This document shows, piece after piece, positions 37,625-45,702 of a DNA stretch of 64,000 nt; the stretch's first letter is position 1; each line of letters begins with the position of its first letter. The translations under genes and the position numbers were made by a program. The notes under the pieces were generated by a model. It saw only the letters and a list, made by a program, of their open reading frames with translations, was not told the DNA's origin and ran no database searches. This DNA is from Lachnospiraceae bacterium. GTDB taxonomy: Bacteria > Bacillota > Clostridia > Lachnospirales > Lachnospiraceae. The DNA is taken from positions 50,001-114,000 of the forward strand of contig AP025573.1 of the NCBI GenBank assembly GCA_022845895.1, written 5' to 3'.

Positions 37625-37668
37625 GTACACAGACAAAGGTGTCGAAACTTTGTTTGTGTACTTTTTTT
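37625..37668 (+). terminator. Terminator-like hairpin in the dat leader (possible attenuator)
   Basis: GTACACAGACAAAG pairs with CTTTGTTTGTGTAC and TTTTTTT follows directly. The loop contains TGTCGAAA (37640-37647), which matches the core of a Spo0A box. Because it lies between the promoter and dat, it may attenuate the operon or end a ~55-nt RNA. It is too far from the hydrolase stop (37536) to be a typical terminator of that gene and is separated from it by a promoter. Confidence 0.65.
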
Positions 37669-37742
37669 ATGCATTTTTTTAACTGAGGACAGCAGATGTC
37701 CATAATTACGAATGGGCCGCGCCCGGGAATGGAGGAAAAAGG

Positions 37743-38600
37743 ATGAAAACATTAGGGTATTACAATGGTAGATTCGGGGAGCTTGATGAGATGACGGTAC
37801 CGATGAATGACCGCGTATCTTGGTTTGGAGACGGGGTATATGATGCGGGGCCTTCAAGGAATTACAAGATATTTGCACTGGATGAACATATAGACCGGTT
37901 TTTCAACAGCGCGGGCTTGCTTAGGATTCAGATGCCGGTGACAAAGAGCAGGCTGAAGGAGCTGCTGAAGGGGCTGGTGGAGAAGATGGATACCGGAAAC
38001 CTGTTCGTCTATTATCAGGTGACAAGAGGAACAGGTATCCGTGACCACACATTTACAGATGGCCCGGGCAACCTGTGGATCATGTTAAAACCAGCGGAAA
38101 TATCTGACGGAAAGGAACCTGTCCGGCTCATTACGATGGAGGACACGCGCTATCTTCACTGCAATATCAAGACACTGAACCTGATACCTTCAGTAATGGC
38201 AGCACAGAAAGCCAAGGAGGCCGGCTGTCAGGAGACGGTATTCTACCGGGCAGGAGGACGCGTGACCGAGTGTGCACACAGCAATATCCATATTATCAGG
38301 GACGGCGTCCTTGTGACGGCGCCTGCGGATAACCTCATACTTCCCGGCATAGCAAGAGCCCATCTCATCAACATATGCAGGCAGCTATGCATACCGGTGA
38401 GTAAGACGCCATATACGCTGGATGATCTGTATGGCGCTGAGGAGATTATCGTTACAAGCTCCAGCAGCCTCTGCCTCCACGCAAATGAAATAGATGGAAA
38501 GACAGCCGGGGGAAGGAACCCTGATTTGCTGGAAAGAATCAGGGCAGCGCTGCTGCAGGAGTTCTATGACGCGACTCCGGCAGAAAATGCCGGGAGATAG
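37743..38600 (+). CDS. dat: D-amino-acid aminotransferase (class IV)
   Basis: A PLP enzyme that exchanges D-alanine and 2-oxoglutarate for pyruvate and D-glutamate. It has 285 residues. Segments closely match Bacillus DAAT: WFGDGVYD, LDEHIDRFFNSAGLLRI, FVYYQVTRGTGIRDHTF, CNIKTLNL (catalytic Lys near 143) and VTECAHSNI. It opens the operon with 5-oxoprolinase and D-glutamate cyclase-like genes, which supports a D-glutamate role over branched-chain transamination. GGAGG precedes the ATG. Confidence 0.85.
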   Translation: MKTLGYYNGRFGELDEMTVPMNDRVSWFGDGVYDAGPSRNYKIFALDEHIDRFFNSAGLLRIQMPVTKSRLKELLKGLVEKMDTGNLFVYYQVTRGTGIRDHTFTDGPGNLWIMLKPAEISDGKEPVRLITMEDTRYLHCNIKTLNLIPSVMAAQKAKEAGCQETVFYRAGGRVTECAHSNIHIIRDGVLVTAPADNLILPGIARAHLINICRQLCIPVSKTPYTLDDLYGAEEIIVTSSSSLCLHANEIDGKTAGGRNPDLLERIRAALLQEFYDATPAENAGR

Positions 38601-38615
38601 ACGGGAGGATGTGGC

Positions 38616-39401
38616 ATGAATGCAATCAGATTTCTGCCCGGAGGAGACCGGGCCATGACTGTGGAGTTCGGGAGCCGAATCGACACTAAGACCAATGACC
38701 GGGTACACGCTCTTGCGGCAAAGCTGGAAAAGGAAGGGCTGACTGGAATTATAGAGCTCGTGCCCACCTACCGGTCGCTGACAATATATTATGAGCCAGG
38801 AGAGATATCTTTCGGCACTCTGAAAGAGAGGATTCTCTCTTATGGAGATATTGCAATGAATCCCATTCACATGAAAAAGAAGATATGGAAGATACCGTGC
38901 TGCTATGGGGCAAGGTTCGGATGTGACCTTGCGGATATGGAGACATATACCGGGCTGGGACGGGATGAGATTATCGCAGTCCACAGCGCGGTGGATTACA
39001 AGATATATATGATGGGCTTCCTTCCAGGCTTCGTCTACCTTGGAGGGCTTGACAAGAGGCTTGAAGTGCCTAGGCTTGAGACGCCGAGGTTAAAGATACT
39101 TCCAGGCGCTGTAGGTATCGGAGGCGGCCAGACAGGCGTGTACCCGGTAGCATCGCCCGGAGGGTGGCGGCTGATAGGGGCAACGCCAGTGGAGTTCTAT
39201 TACCCTGGCAGGAAGGAGCCTGTCTTCTGTAGGGCCGGCGAATATATCCGTTTTGTTCCGATAACAATCAGCGACTACTACGACATACGCAGGCTGGTGT
39301 CAAGAGGCGAGTATGAGGTAGAAGTGCAGGAGTGCGAGGAAATGGAAGAGGAAGAAGTGGAAGAGGTAGAAATGGAAGCGGAGGTGAAAGCATGGCGGTA
39401 A
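38616..39401 (+). CDS. pxpB: 5-Oxoprolinase subunit PxpB (KipI family)
   Basis: Part of the ATP-dependent PxpABC enzyme that opens 5-oxoproline to glutamate. 261 residues with family motifs RFLPGGDRAMTVEFG, FLPGFVYLGGLD, RLKILPGAVGIGGGQTGVYP and SPGGWRLIG. The C-terminus carries an unusual glutamate-rich tail of about 25 residues (CEEMEEEEVEEVEMEAEV), an extension beyond the KipI core. It overlaps pxpC by 10 bp, so the two are probably translationally coupled. Confidence 0.9.
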   Translation: MNAIRFLPGGDRAMTVEFGSRIDTKTNDRVHALAAKLEKEGLTGIIELVPTYRSLTIYYEPGEISFGTLKERILSYGDIAMNPIHMKKKIWKIPCCYGARFGCDLADMETYTGLGRDEIIAVHSAVDYKIYMMGFLPGFVYLGGLDKRLEVPRLETPRLKILPGAVGIGGGQTGVYPVASPGGWRLIGATPVEFYYPGRKEPVFCRAGEYIRFVPITISDYYDIRRLVSRGEYEVEVQECEEMEEEEVEEVEMEAEVKAWR

Positions 39402-40300
39402 AGATTACCATGCCGGGAGCATTTACGACAGTACAGGATGCAGGGAGGTACGGCTATCAGTGCTATGGGATAGGACCATCAGGTGTCATGGATGAAAAGG
39501 CATATGCGGATGCCAATTATCTGGTAGGAAATGAAAACAAAGAGGCAGTATTAGAGACAGCCCTGTACGGAGGCGAGATGGAAATTACAGAAGATACGGT
39601 ATTGGCTGTGACAGGTGCGGATATGGAGCCGAAGCGCAATGGAGAGCTGGTTCCCATGAACGAACCTGTCAGGATGAAAGCCGGAGATACCCTTTCTCTT
39701 GGCGCGGCCAGGGAAGGCTGCCGTACATACATCGCGTTTGCGGGAGGAATAGACGTCCCGGTGGTGATGGGCAGCCGTTCTACCAGTATCAGATATAAGC
39801 TTGGCGGATATGAGGGGCGTGCATTGAAAGCAGGAGACGAACTTCCGTTTGGAAAAGGAAGAAGCTTCGAGGAAGTGAAAGGCAGGAAGACAGAAGGGCG
39901 TGAATTCCCTTCTGAACTATGCATAAGGGTGATTCCAGGCCCCCAGGATGATTATTTTACCGAGAAGGGAAAAGCCACATTCTATAGTGCCATATACACG
40001 GTCTCGGAGCAGAGCGACCGTATGGGCTGCCGACTGGACGGCCCTGGAATCGAGAGCAGGGAAGGAACAGATATCGTGTCTGACGCCATCCCATGTGGTT
40101 CTGTCCAGGTTCCCGCAGACGGCCGTCCGATTGTACTGATGGCTGACCGCCAGACGACAGGGGGATATGCCAAGATTGCGACAGTATGTGCTTTTGACAT
40201 TCCAAAGCTTGCACAGGGAATGCCCGGAGACAGGGTGAGATTTACCGCTGTATCAAGGGCAGAGGCGGATAGAATCAACAGAAAGCAGGTGAGGAAATGA
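39392..40300 (+). CDS. pxpC: 5-Oxoprolinase subunit PxpC (KipA family)
   Basis: 302 residues of the biotin-dependent carboxyltransferase-like family, subunit of 5-oxoprolinase. Motifs: TMPGAFTTVQDAGRYGYQ, GPSGVMDEKAYADANYLVGN, IAFAGGIDVPVVMGSRST and VLMADRQTTGGYAKIATV. ATG 39392 follows GGAGGTGAAAGC; the 60 bp upstream is the low-complexity tail of pxpB read in another frame. It overlaps the DUF1445 gene by 4 bp. Confidence 0.92.
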   Translation: MAVKITMPGAFTTVQDAGRYGYQCYGIGPSGVMDEKAYADANYLVGNENKEAVLETALYGGEMEITEDTVLAVTGADMEPKRNGELVPMNEPVRMKAGDTLSLGAAREGCRTYIAFAGGIDVPVVMGSRSTSIRYKLGGYEGRALKAGDELPFGKGRSFEEVKGRKTEGREFPSELCIRVIPGPQDDYFTEKGKATFYSAIYTVSEQSDRMGCRLDGPGIESREGTDIVSDAIPCGSVQVPADGRPIVLMADRQTTGGYAKIATVCAFDIPKLAQGMPGDRVRFTAVSRAEADRINRKQVRK

Positions 40301-41085
40301 CAGAATATTACAACATGAGTCCCCGAAAGGTGAGAAAACTTGTGCGGAACGGTATGATTACCGGTCCTACTTCCGGAATGTGCGCCGGATATGCACAGGC
40401 CAATCTCGTCGTACTGCCGAGAGAGCTGGCTTATGATTTTCTGCTGTTTACACAGAGAAATCCGAAGTCGTGCCCGTTGCTGGAAGTAAGCGATACAGGA
40501 AGCAGAAAACTGCCTCATATTGCCCGGGATGCCGACATAGCCAGAGATTTCCCTAAGTACCGCGTCTACAAAAGAGGGACACTTATCGGCGAATATACAG
40601 ATGTGGAACGATTCTGGAGAGATGATTTTGTAAGCTTTCTTATCGGGTGCAGCTTTTCTTTCGAATCCGCCCTGCTGGAAGCAGGAGTAACGGTAAGGCA
40701 CATAGAGGAAAGCTGCAATGTACCTATGTATAAGACGAACATAGCCTGCACCCCTGCGGGGATGTTCTACGGCAATCTGGTAGTGAGCATGCGTCCCCTT
40801 CCGCAGGATCAGGTTGCAAAGGCGGTCCTTGTGACGGGGGAGATGGCGAAGGTACATGGAGCGCCGGTCCAGATTGGAGAACCGGAGGCAATCGGCATCA
40901 AGGACATACATACGCCGGATTTTGGTGACAGGGTTACCATCCGCCGGGGGGAGGTGCCGGTGTTCTGGCCGTGTGGCGTGACGCCTCAGAATGTTGTGAT
41001 GAAGGTAAAGCCGGAGATTGCCATTACGCATTCGCCCGGACACATGTTTATCACGGATGTCAAAAATGTGGAGTTGAAATATTAG
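40297..41085 (+). CDS. DUF1445 protein, D-glutamate cyclase N-domain type
   Basis: 262 residues of the YcsI/DUF1445 putative hydro-lyase family: RKLVRNGMITGPTSGMCAGYAQANLVVLP, SFLIGCSFSFESALLEAG, NIACTPAGMFYGNLVVSMRPLP and VFWPCGVTPQ. In mammals the same domain forms the N-terminal half of DGLUCY, which turns D-glutamate into 5-oxo-D-proline. The DUF4392 partner half is two genes downstream (41888). The pxp context supports D-glutamate/5-oxoproline chemistry, but the bacterial activity is inferred. Confidence 0.85.
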   Translation: MTEYYNMSPRKVRKLVRNGMITGPTSGMCAGYAQANLVVLPRELAYDFLLFTQRNPKSCPLLEVSDTGSRKLPHIARDADIARDFPKYRVYKRGTLIGEYTDVERFWRDDFVSFLIGCSFSFESALLEAGVTVRHIEESCNVPMYKTNIACTPAGMFYGNLVVSMRPLPQDQVAKAVLVTGEMAKVHGAPVQIGEPEAIGIKDIHTPDFGDRVTIRRGEVPVFWPCGVTPQNVVMKVKPEIAITHSPGHMFITDVKNVELKY

Positions 41086-41107
41086 CGCAATGGAAGGAGG
41101 AAGAACT

Positions 41108-41878
41108 ATGCATACGGTAGATTTGAATTGCGACCTGGGTGAAAGCTTTGGCAATTATAAATGCGGGCTGGATGAAGAAGTGATACGCTACATATCTTCT
41201 GCCAATGTAGCATGCGGGTTTCACGCTTCCGATCCTGCCGTGATGACAAGGACTGTAGCACTAGCCAGAGAGAACGGCGTGAGCGTAGGGGCCCACCCCG
41301 GCTATCCCGATCTGCAGGGATTCGGGAGGAGAGACATGGATGCATCACCGGCGGAAGTCAAGGCGATGGTACAGTATCAGATCGGCGCACTGGAGGCGTT
41401 CTGTACGGCGCAGGGCATAAGCCTTGCACACGTTAAGCCCCACGGGGCGATGTACAATATGGCAGGCAGGGATGAAACGCTGGCAGAAGCAATCTGTGAG
41501 GGGATATATGAGGTGGATCCCGGTCTCGTACTTCTGGGGCTGTCAGGCAGCAGAATGCTTGAGGCTGCGAAGAGGACTGGACTTAAATGTGCAAAAGAAG
41601 TGTTTGCAGACCGGGCCTATGAAGAAGACGGCACACTCGTGGCAAGAAATGTCCCAGGGGCCTTGATTACAGATGAAGATGAAGCGGTAGAGAGAGTACT
41701 GCGGATAGTAAAAGACGGCGTGGTGACGGCAATCACGGGCAGAGACATCGAAGTGGCGGCAGACTCGGTGTGCATACACGGAGACGGGCCAAAAGCACTT
41801 GCTTTTGCCGCAAAGATAAGAAAAGCGCTGGAAAGAGAAGCTGTCCGGATCGTGCCGCTTGGAAAGTCTGCCGGTTAG
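41108..41878 (+). CDS. pxpA: 5-Oxoprolinase subunit PxpA (LamB/YcsF family)
   Basis: About 256 residues. The family start DLNCDLGESFGNYKCG, the NVACGFHASDP segment, GAHPGYPDLQGFGRR and HVKPHGAMYNMA are conserved. PxpA is the subunit that acts on 5-oxoproline with PxpB and PxpC. ATG 41108 follows GGAGGAAG; ATG 41090 lies before that site. The subunit order B-C-(DUF1445)-A is common in Firmicutes. Confidence 0.92.
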   Translation: MHTVDLNCDLGESFGNYKCGLDEEVIRYISSANVACGFHASDPAVMTRTVALARENGVSVGAHPGYPDLQGFGRRDMDASPAEVKAMVQYQIGALEAFCTAQGISLAHVKPHGAMYNMAGRDETLAEAICEGIYEVDPGLVLLGLSGSRMLEAAKRTGLKCAKEVFADRAYEEDGTLVARNVPGALITDEDEAVERVLRIVKDGVVTAITGRDIEVAADSVCIHGDGPKALAFAAKIRKALEREAVRIVPLGKSAG

Positions 41879-41887
41879 GAGGGATGT

Positions 41888-42772
41888 GTGATGGATACTG
41901 TGGCAAAGAAGAAAACAGAGACAGTGGAGGATATCGTACTGCGCTATTCCAGAAGAGGTATGCATATCCTGCGTGAACATCTGGATGAAAACTTCTGCAG
42001 ACTGGCAGCAGAGAGGATGCTTACGCTGAAGAAAGGGAACATCCTGCTGACAACAGGATTTTATGTGGATGGCCATGCGGAGACAGACGGCCCTCTCGGG
42101 ACGATGACGCTGGCCAACGCTCTTCGGAAGGTAGGCTATCACCCTATTATCATTACAGACATGTTCTGCAGGGGCTTTTTTGAGATGGAAGGACTGGATG
42201 TCACATACATGGATATTAAGGACGGATGGAAAGAGTATGGATCACTGATTAGAGAATATGACCCCGTAGGCATGATTTCTATTGAACGCTGCGGACGGAA
42301 TACAGAAAGCGATTATGTCAACATGCGTGGTGACAGCATCAAATCCAGGACCGCCAGAATCGATCTTCTGTTTGAACTGGCCATGGAGCATAAAATACCG
42401 ACATTCGGCATTGGAGACGGAGGAAACGAGATAGGCATGGGCAACCTGAAAGAAGTGATACAGGAGGAACTGTCGCTCGCTCCATGTGAGGTGACGGTAG
42501 ATACGCTCGTGATATCCACCGTGTCAAACTGGGGCGCCTATGCCGTGGAGGCTTACATGCAGCAGATGAAGAAAGTAAGGCTGCTCCCTTCATACAAAGA
42601 GATAAAAAGATATCTTGAGACAATTGTGAATATGGGAAGCGTGGACGGTGTGACAGGCCGGCAGTCTGCCAGCGTGGATGGATTTCCACTGGAGGTAGAA
42701 AGAGAAATCTTAGAATCCCTTGACGTTGCAGCATCAGCGGCAGATGCAGGAGAAGCAAGAAAAGCAGGATAA
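41888..42772 (+). CDS. DUF4392 protein, D-glutamate cyclase C-domain type
   Basis: 294 residues. Segments GNILLTTGFYVDGHAETDGPLGT, ERCGRNTESDYVNMRG and FGIGDGGNEIGMGN match the DUF4392 domain, the C-terminal half of the mammalian D-glutamate cyclase DGLUCY. It begins nine bases after pxpA. With the DUF1445 protein it gives both halves of DGLUCY as separate polypeptides in one operon. It may form the cyclase with that protein, or act independently. A terminator follows. Confidence 0.83.
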   Translation: MMDTVAKKKTETVEDIVLRYSRRGMHILREHLDENFCRLAAERMLTLKKGNILLTTGFYVDGHAETDGPLGTMTLANALRKVGYHPIIITDMFCRGFFEMEGLDVTYMDIKDGWKEYGSLIREYDPVGMISIERCGRNTESDYVNMRGDSIKSRTARIDLLFELAMEHKIPTFGIGDGGNEIGMGNLKEVIQEELSLAPCEVTVDTLVISTVSNWGAYAVEAYMQQMKKVRLLPSYKEIKRYLETIVNMGSVDGVTGRQSASVDGFPLEVEREILESLDVAASAADAGEARKAG

Positions 42773-42783
42773 TTCCTGCTTTT
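42761..42783. terminator. Bidirectional terminator, end of D-Glu operon and lrp
   Basis: AAAGCAGGA-ATTA-TCCTGCTTT is a compact inverted repeat between convergent genes, overlapping both stops, with A/T flanks on both sides. Confidence 0.75.
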
Positions 42784-43243
42784 AAACATCGTCCTCCTTC
42801 GCGGGCAGGGAGGAATGTATATTCTTAATCGTGCTCAGCACGTAGTGGGTTCTTGTCTGGCGGACACCTGTCTGGCTTTTAACCCACTTGTGTATCTCTT
42901 CCAGATGTTCCGACGACTTGCAGGTGACTTTCAGCAGAAAGTCAAATTCACCGGTAAGGTAATAACATGCTATCACATACGGGTTGACTGTCACATTTTC
43001 AATAAATGTGTCATTGAACTGCGGGTGCTCCATACTCACTTCTATAAGCACGGTCACATCATTCCCCACCTTGGCGTCATCCGTTATGATCGTATATGAT
43101 TTGATGATGCCGGCCGCTTCCATCTTATGGATGCGGTCGATGACCGTGGAGACAGAAAGGTGGACTTCACGGCTGATTTCAGAGGCACGCTGCCTTGCAT
43201 TGCTCTTTAGTTTTTCGAGAATCTGGTAATCAAGAGAATCCAT
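42782..43243 (-). CDS. Lrp/AsnC-family transcriptional regulator
   Basis: 153 residues: a winged helix-turn-helix (YQILEKLKSNARQRASEISREVHLSVSTVIDRIHKME) followed by a RAM ligand-binding domain (YYLTGEFDFLLKVTCKSSEHLEEI). These proteins sense amino acids. It converges on the D-glutamate/5-oxoproline operon, so it may sense an amino acid of that pathway (inference). A GGAGG site lies before the ATG. Confidence 0.88.
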   Translation of the reverse strand: MDSLDYQILEKLKSNARQRASEISREVHLSVSTVIDRIHKMEAAGIIKSYTIITDDAKVGNDVTVLIEVSMEHPQFNDTFIENVTVNPYVIACYYLTGEFDFLLKVTCKSSEHLEEIHKWVKSQTGVRQTRTHYVLSTIKNIHSSLPAKEDDV

Positions 43244-43419
43244 GGAACAGCCTCCTTCAGATTAGTGCGGCAATCAAATATATTCTATCACAGGTTCTGG
43301 AAAAAAGAAAGGAGACAGTGCGCTGCAAATTGTTCTGCTGAAAATTCCCCCAAAGTCTGATATAATACTCATTGAGACTTAAATCCCTTAGACAGAGTGG
43401 GATTACGGAGGTAGTACCA

Positions 43420-44013
43420 ATGAACAGAGAGAGAGAAAAGACAGGCCTGAAAGAAGAGATAAAGGCTGCTGCATGGGAACTGTTTTATGAAAAGGGATAT
43501 GAAGAGACGACGATAAATGACATTATAAAAAAGGCAAATACATCGAAGGGCGGTTTTTATTATTACTTTAAGGCCAAGGACGAGCTTCTGCATTCGTTGT
43601 ATTCGTTCTTTGACAGGGAATATGAGAAATTTTACGAGAATATGGACAAGGGTCTGGACAGCCTCGTACAGCTGAAGCAGCTGAGCCAGTATGTCTCATA
43701 CTTTATAGAGGGCAATGTCTCCGCAGAGCTTCTGGCAGCGCTGTACCAGTCGCAGCTCGTAAAAAAGAAGCAGGACTGTTTTCTCAATCCCGACCGTTAC
43801 TATAACCGGCTTGTACGTAAGATAATAGAGGAGGGCCAGGAGAAAGGTGAGATACGACGGGATATGGCAGTAGAAGAGCTGGCACATCATGTGCTGCTGC
43901 TCGAGCGTGGGATTATCATGGACTGGTGTGTACAGAACGGGGGCTTTTCGCTCGGGTATTATGGAACGAGAAATTTTGATCTGTATATAGAATTTATGAG
44001 ACCGGACAGATAA
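43420..44013 (+). CDS. TetR/AcrR-family regulator
   Basis: About 197 residues. The N-terminal DNA-binding region AAWELFYEKGYEETTINDIIKKANTSKGGFYYYFKAKDELL is typical TetR. ATG 43420 follows ACGGAGG; the frame is open 48 bp further upstream but lacks a ribosome site. Two near-identical palindromes, after its stop (44051) and just upstream of the next operon (44223), are likely operators, so it probably represses the downstream DUF5058-amidohydrolase operon. Confidence 0.85.
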   Translation: MNREREKTGLKEEIKAAAWELFYEKGYEETTINDIIKKANTSKGGFYYYFKAKDELLHSLYSFFDREYEKFYENMDKGLDSLVQLKQLSQYVSYFIEGNVSAELLAALYQSQLVKKKQDCFLNPDRYYNRLVRKIIEEGQEKGEIRRDMAVEELAHHVLLLERGIIMDWCVQNGGFSLGYYGTRNFDLYIEFMRPDR

Positions 44014-44015
44014 GA

Positions 44016-44040
44016 AAGTGCACTGGAGGGCACTTTTTTT
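44016..44040 (+). terminator. Terminator after tetR
   Basis: AAGTGC-ACTGGAGG-GCACTT followed by TTTTT immediately after the tetR stop. Confidence 0.7.
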
Positions 44041-44050
44041 GCCCAAATAC

Positions 44051-44062
44051 AAACTGCGGTCT
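44051..44062. promoter_or_regulatory. Candidate TetR operator 1
   Basis: AAACTGCGGTCT matches the palindrome AAACCGCGGTTT at 44223 in 10 of 12 bases and keeps the AAACnGCGGTnT frame. Confidence 0.5.
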
Positions 44063-44180
44063 GCAACTGGTCGGGGCGAATACGCTAAAAATAACGCTAA
44101 TAAAGACTGTAAATAAAGCATAATTCAAATTTATAATCTGATAAATAAAACATTAATAATTGATAATTAAGATAATTATG

Positions 44181-44210
44181 TTGACAATCGCAATAATATA
44201 TTGTTATTAT
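44181..44210 (+). promoter_or_regulatory. Promoter of the DUF5058-amidohydrolase operon
   Basis: TTGACA (44181-44186), an 18-bp spacer and TATTAT (44205-44210), in a very AT-rich 150-bp stretch. The candidate TetR operator begins 13 bp after the -10, covering the likely start of transcription. Confidence 0.75.
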
Positions 44211-44222
44211 TATAACTATAAC

Positions 44223-44234
44223 AAACCGCGGTTT
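44223..44234. promoter_or_regulatory. Candidate TetR operator 2
   Basis: AAACCGCGGTTT is a perfect 12-bp palindrome about 50 bp before the DUF5058 start. A protein bound there would block transcription from the promoter at 44181. Confidence 0.6.
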
Positions 44235-44272
44235 CTAAAAATGTGTTCTTTAGAGTGATTGGAGGAAGGAAT

Positions 44273-44977
44273 ATGCTTTACACAGAGATCTGTAATGCAG
44301 TCTGGATGTTTTTATGGGTAGGCGTCCTGCTGCTGGCTGTCATACTTCAGTGCCTTATCTTTATGAAGAGGGCATGGAAGCATGCACTCGAACTGGGACT
44401 TCAGCCAGCTCAGATAAAAAAGGGGCTGACGACTGGGATATCCATCAGTATCATGCCTACGCTGCCGGTGCTGCTTGTGCTGCTGTCACTGATGCCGCTG
44501 CTTGGCACGCCACTTCCGTGGCTGAGGCTGTCTATCATAGGTTCTGCTTATTATGAGACGTATGCCGCTTCAACGGCGCTTGAATGCGTGGGAGAGACGC
44601 TCCAGATAAACGGGTACAGCGTAGACGGATGGGTTGCCGCGGCCTGGGTCATGACAATCGGAGGAAGCGCCTGCGTACTCTGGTCATCGCTGGCGATCAA
44701 GCCGATATCGATGATATATGAGAAAGCGGAAAAGGTTGATATGAAGCTGGTCCTGTCCATAGGGAGCGGATGCCTTGCCGGAGTCATGGCTTATGTATCC
44801 GTATCATATGGGTTCAGTGCGATGTCTACGAAAGGGGTCGTATTCTGTATCAGCTTTGCAGTCGGTGCATTGCTCGTATATATACATAACAAGAGGCCGA
44901 AATCTAAGTGGCTGTCCGATTACCTGATGACAATCAGCATGCTCGTCGCTATGGCGGCGGCCTGCTTTATATTTTAG
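44273..44977 (+). CDS. DUF5058-type membrane protein
   Basis: About 234 residues with six or seven hydrophobic segments and an ITTGISISIMPTLPVLL-like motif (LTTGISISIMPTLP). I read it as DUF5058, a family of putative transport proteins. ATG 44273 follows GGAGGAAGG. It is 17 bp upstream of a second small membrane protein and then an amidohydrolase, so the pair could be a two-component importer for the hydrolase's substrate (inference). Confidence 0.65.
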   Translation: MLYTEICNAVWMFLWVGVLLLAVILQCLIFMKRAWKHALELGLQPAQIKKGLTTGISISIMPTLPVLLVLLSLMPLLGTPLPWLRLSIIGSAYYETYAASTALECVGETLQINGYSVDGWVAAAWVMTIGGSACVLWSSLAIKPISMIYEKAEKVDMKLVLSIGSGCLAGVMAYVSVSYGFSAMSTKGVVFCISFAVGALLVYIHNKRPKSKWLSDYLMTISMLVAMAAACFIF

Positions 44978-44994
44978 AAAGGAAGTGTTTGTCC

Positions 44995-45675
44995 ATGAAG
45001 CAGAAAGGTGGTTACCACAGTTGGGTACATCGGTTCGGAATCGCGTCAAGCCTGTTTTTATTTGTGGCTATGACGGCATTTCCCATAGCAGTCAGCGCGG
45101 TGTATGGCTTATGGCCTGATTTTAAGCTGCTCTGGCCGGGGTTCATAGCGGTGATACTTTTTATGGCACCATACTGGCCTGCGGAGACGATAGGCTATAT
45201 GTCTGTCATGGGTCCTGGAGCGCTTTATATGTCATATATTACAGGAAATGTGACGAACCTGAGGATGCCGGCCACGATTGGTACGATCAATTCATTGGGC
45301 ATTAAGCCCAATACCGATGAATGCCACACGATGGCGGTCATTGCCTGCGGAGCTTCTATTATTACTACGGTAGTCATAGTGGCTCTTGGGGTAGTGATAG
45401 CGGCCCCGCTCGCGCCGGTTCTCAGTTCGCCGGTGATCCAGCCGGCATTTGATTACGTTGTCCCGGCGCTGTTCGGCGGGCTTGTAGCGCAGACGATACT
45501 GAAAGGGAAGAAGCAGTTTCTGTATTTTCTCGCCCCTCTCGCCGTCTGCCTGTTCTTCTGTTATTTTACGGCGGTAAACAGTGCATATTACATGCTGATT
45601 GCCATTGCCATATCAGTTCTCATCTATGTGACGGACTACAAAAGCGGTAAGAATAAGGAAAAGAAAGAGGCTTAG
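44995..45675 (+). CDS. Small polytopic membrane protein, unknown
   Basis: 226 residues, about six or seven membrane segments, with a NVTNLRMPATIGTINSLGI motif between the third and fourth and a lysine-rich cytoplasmic tail. I do not recognise the family with certainty. It starts at ATG after AAGGAAGTG, 17 bp after the DUF5058 gene, with which it probably forms a complex. Confidence 0.7.
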   Translation: MKQKGGYHSWVHRFGIASSLFLFVAMTAFPIAVSAVYGLWPDFKLLWPGFIAVILFMAPYWPAETIGYMSVMGPGALYMSYITGNVTNLRMPATIGTINSLGIKPNTDECHTMAVIACGASIITTVVIVALGVVIAAPLAPVLSSPVIQPAFDYVVPALFGGLVAQTILKGKKQFLYFLAPLAVCLFFCYFTAVNSAYYMLIAIAISVLIYVTDYKSGKNKEKKEA

Positions 45676-45702
45676 AAGCCATCTGTAAGAGAGGAGAAGA
45701 CT

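Noticed and set aside
39982..41154. A 390-codon minus-strand frame over pxpC and DUF1445
   Set aside because: It crosses two well-supported plus-strand genes and shows no family motif.
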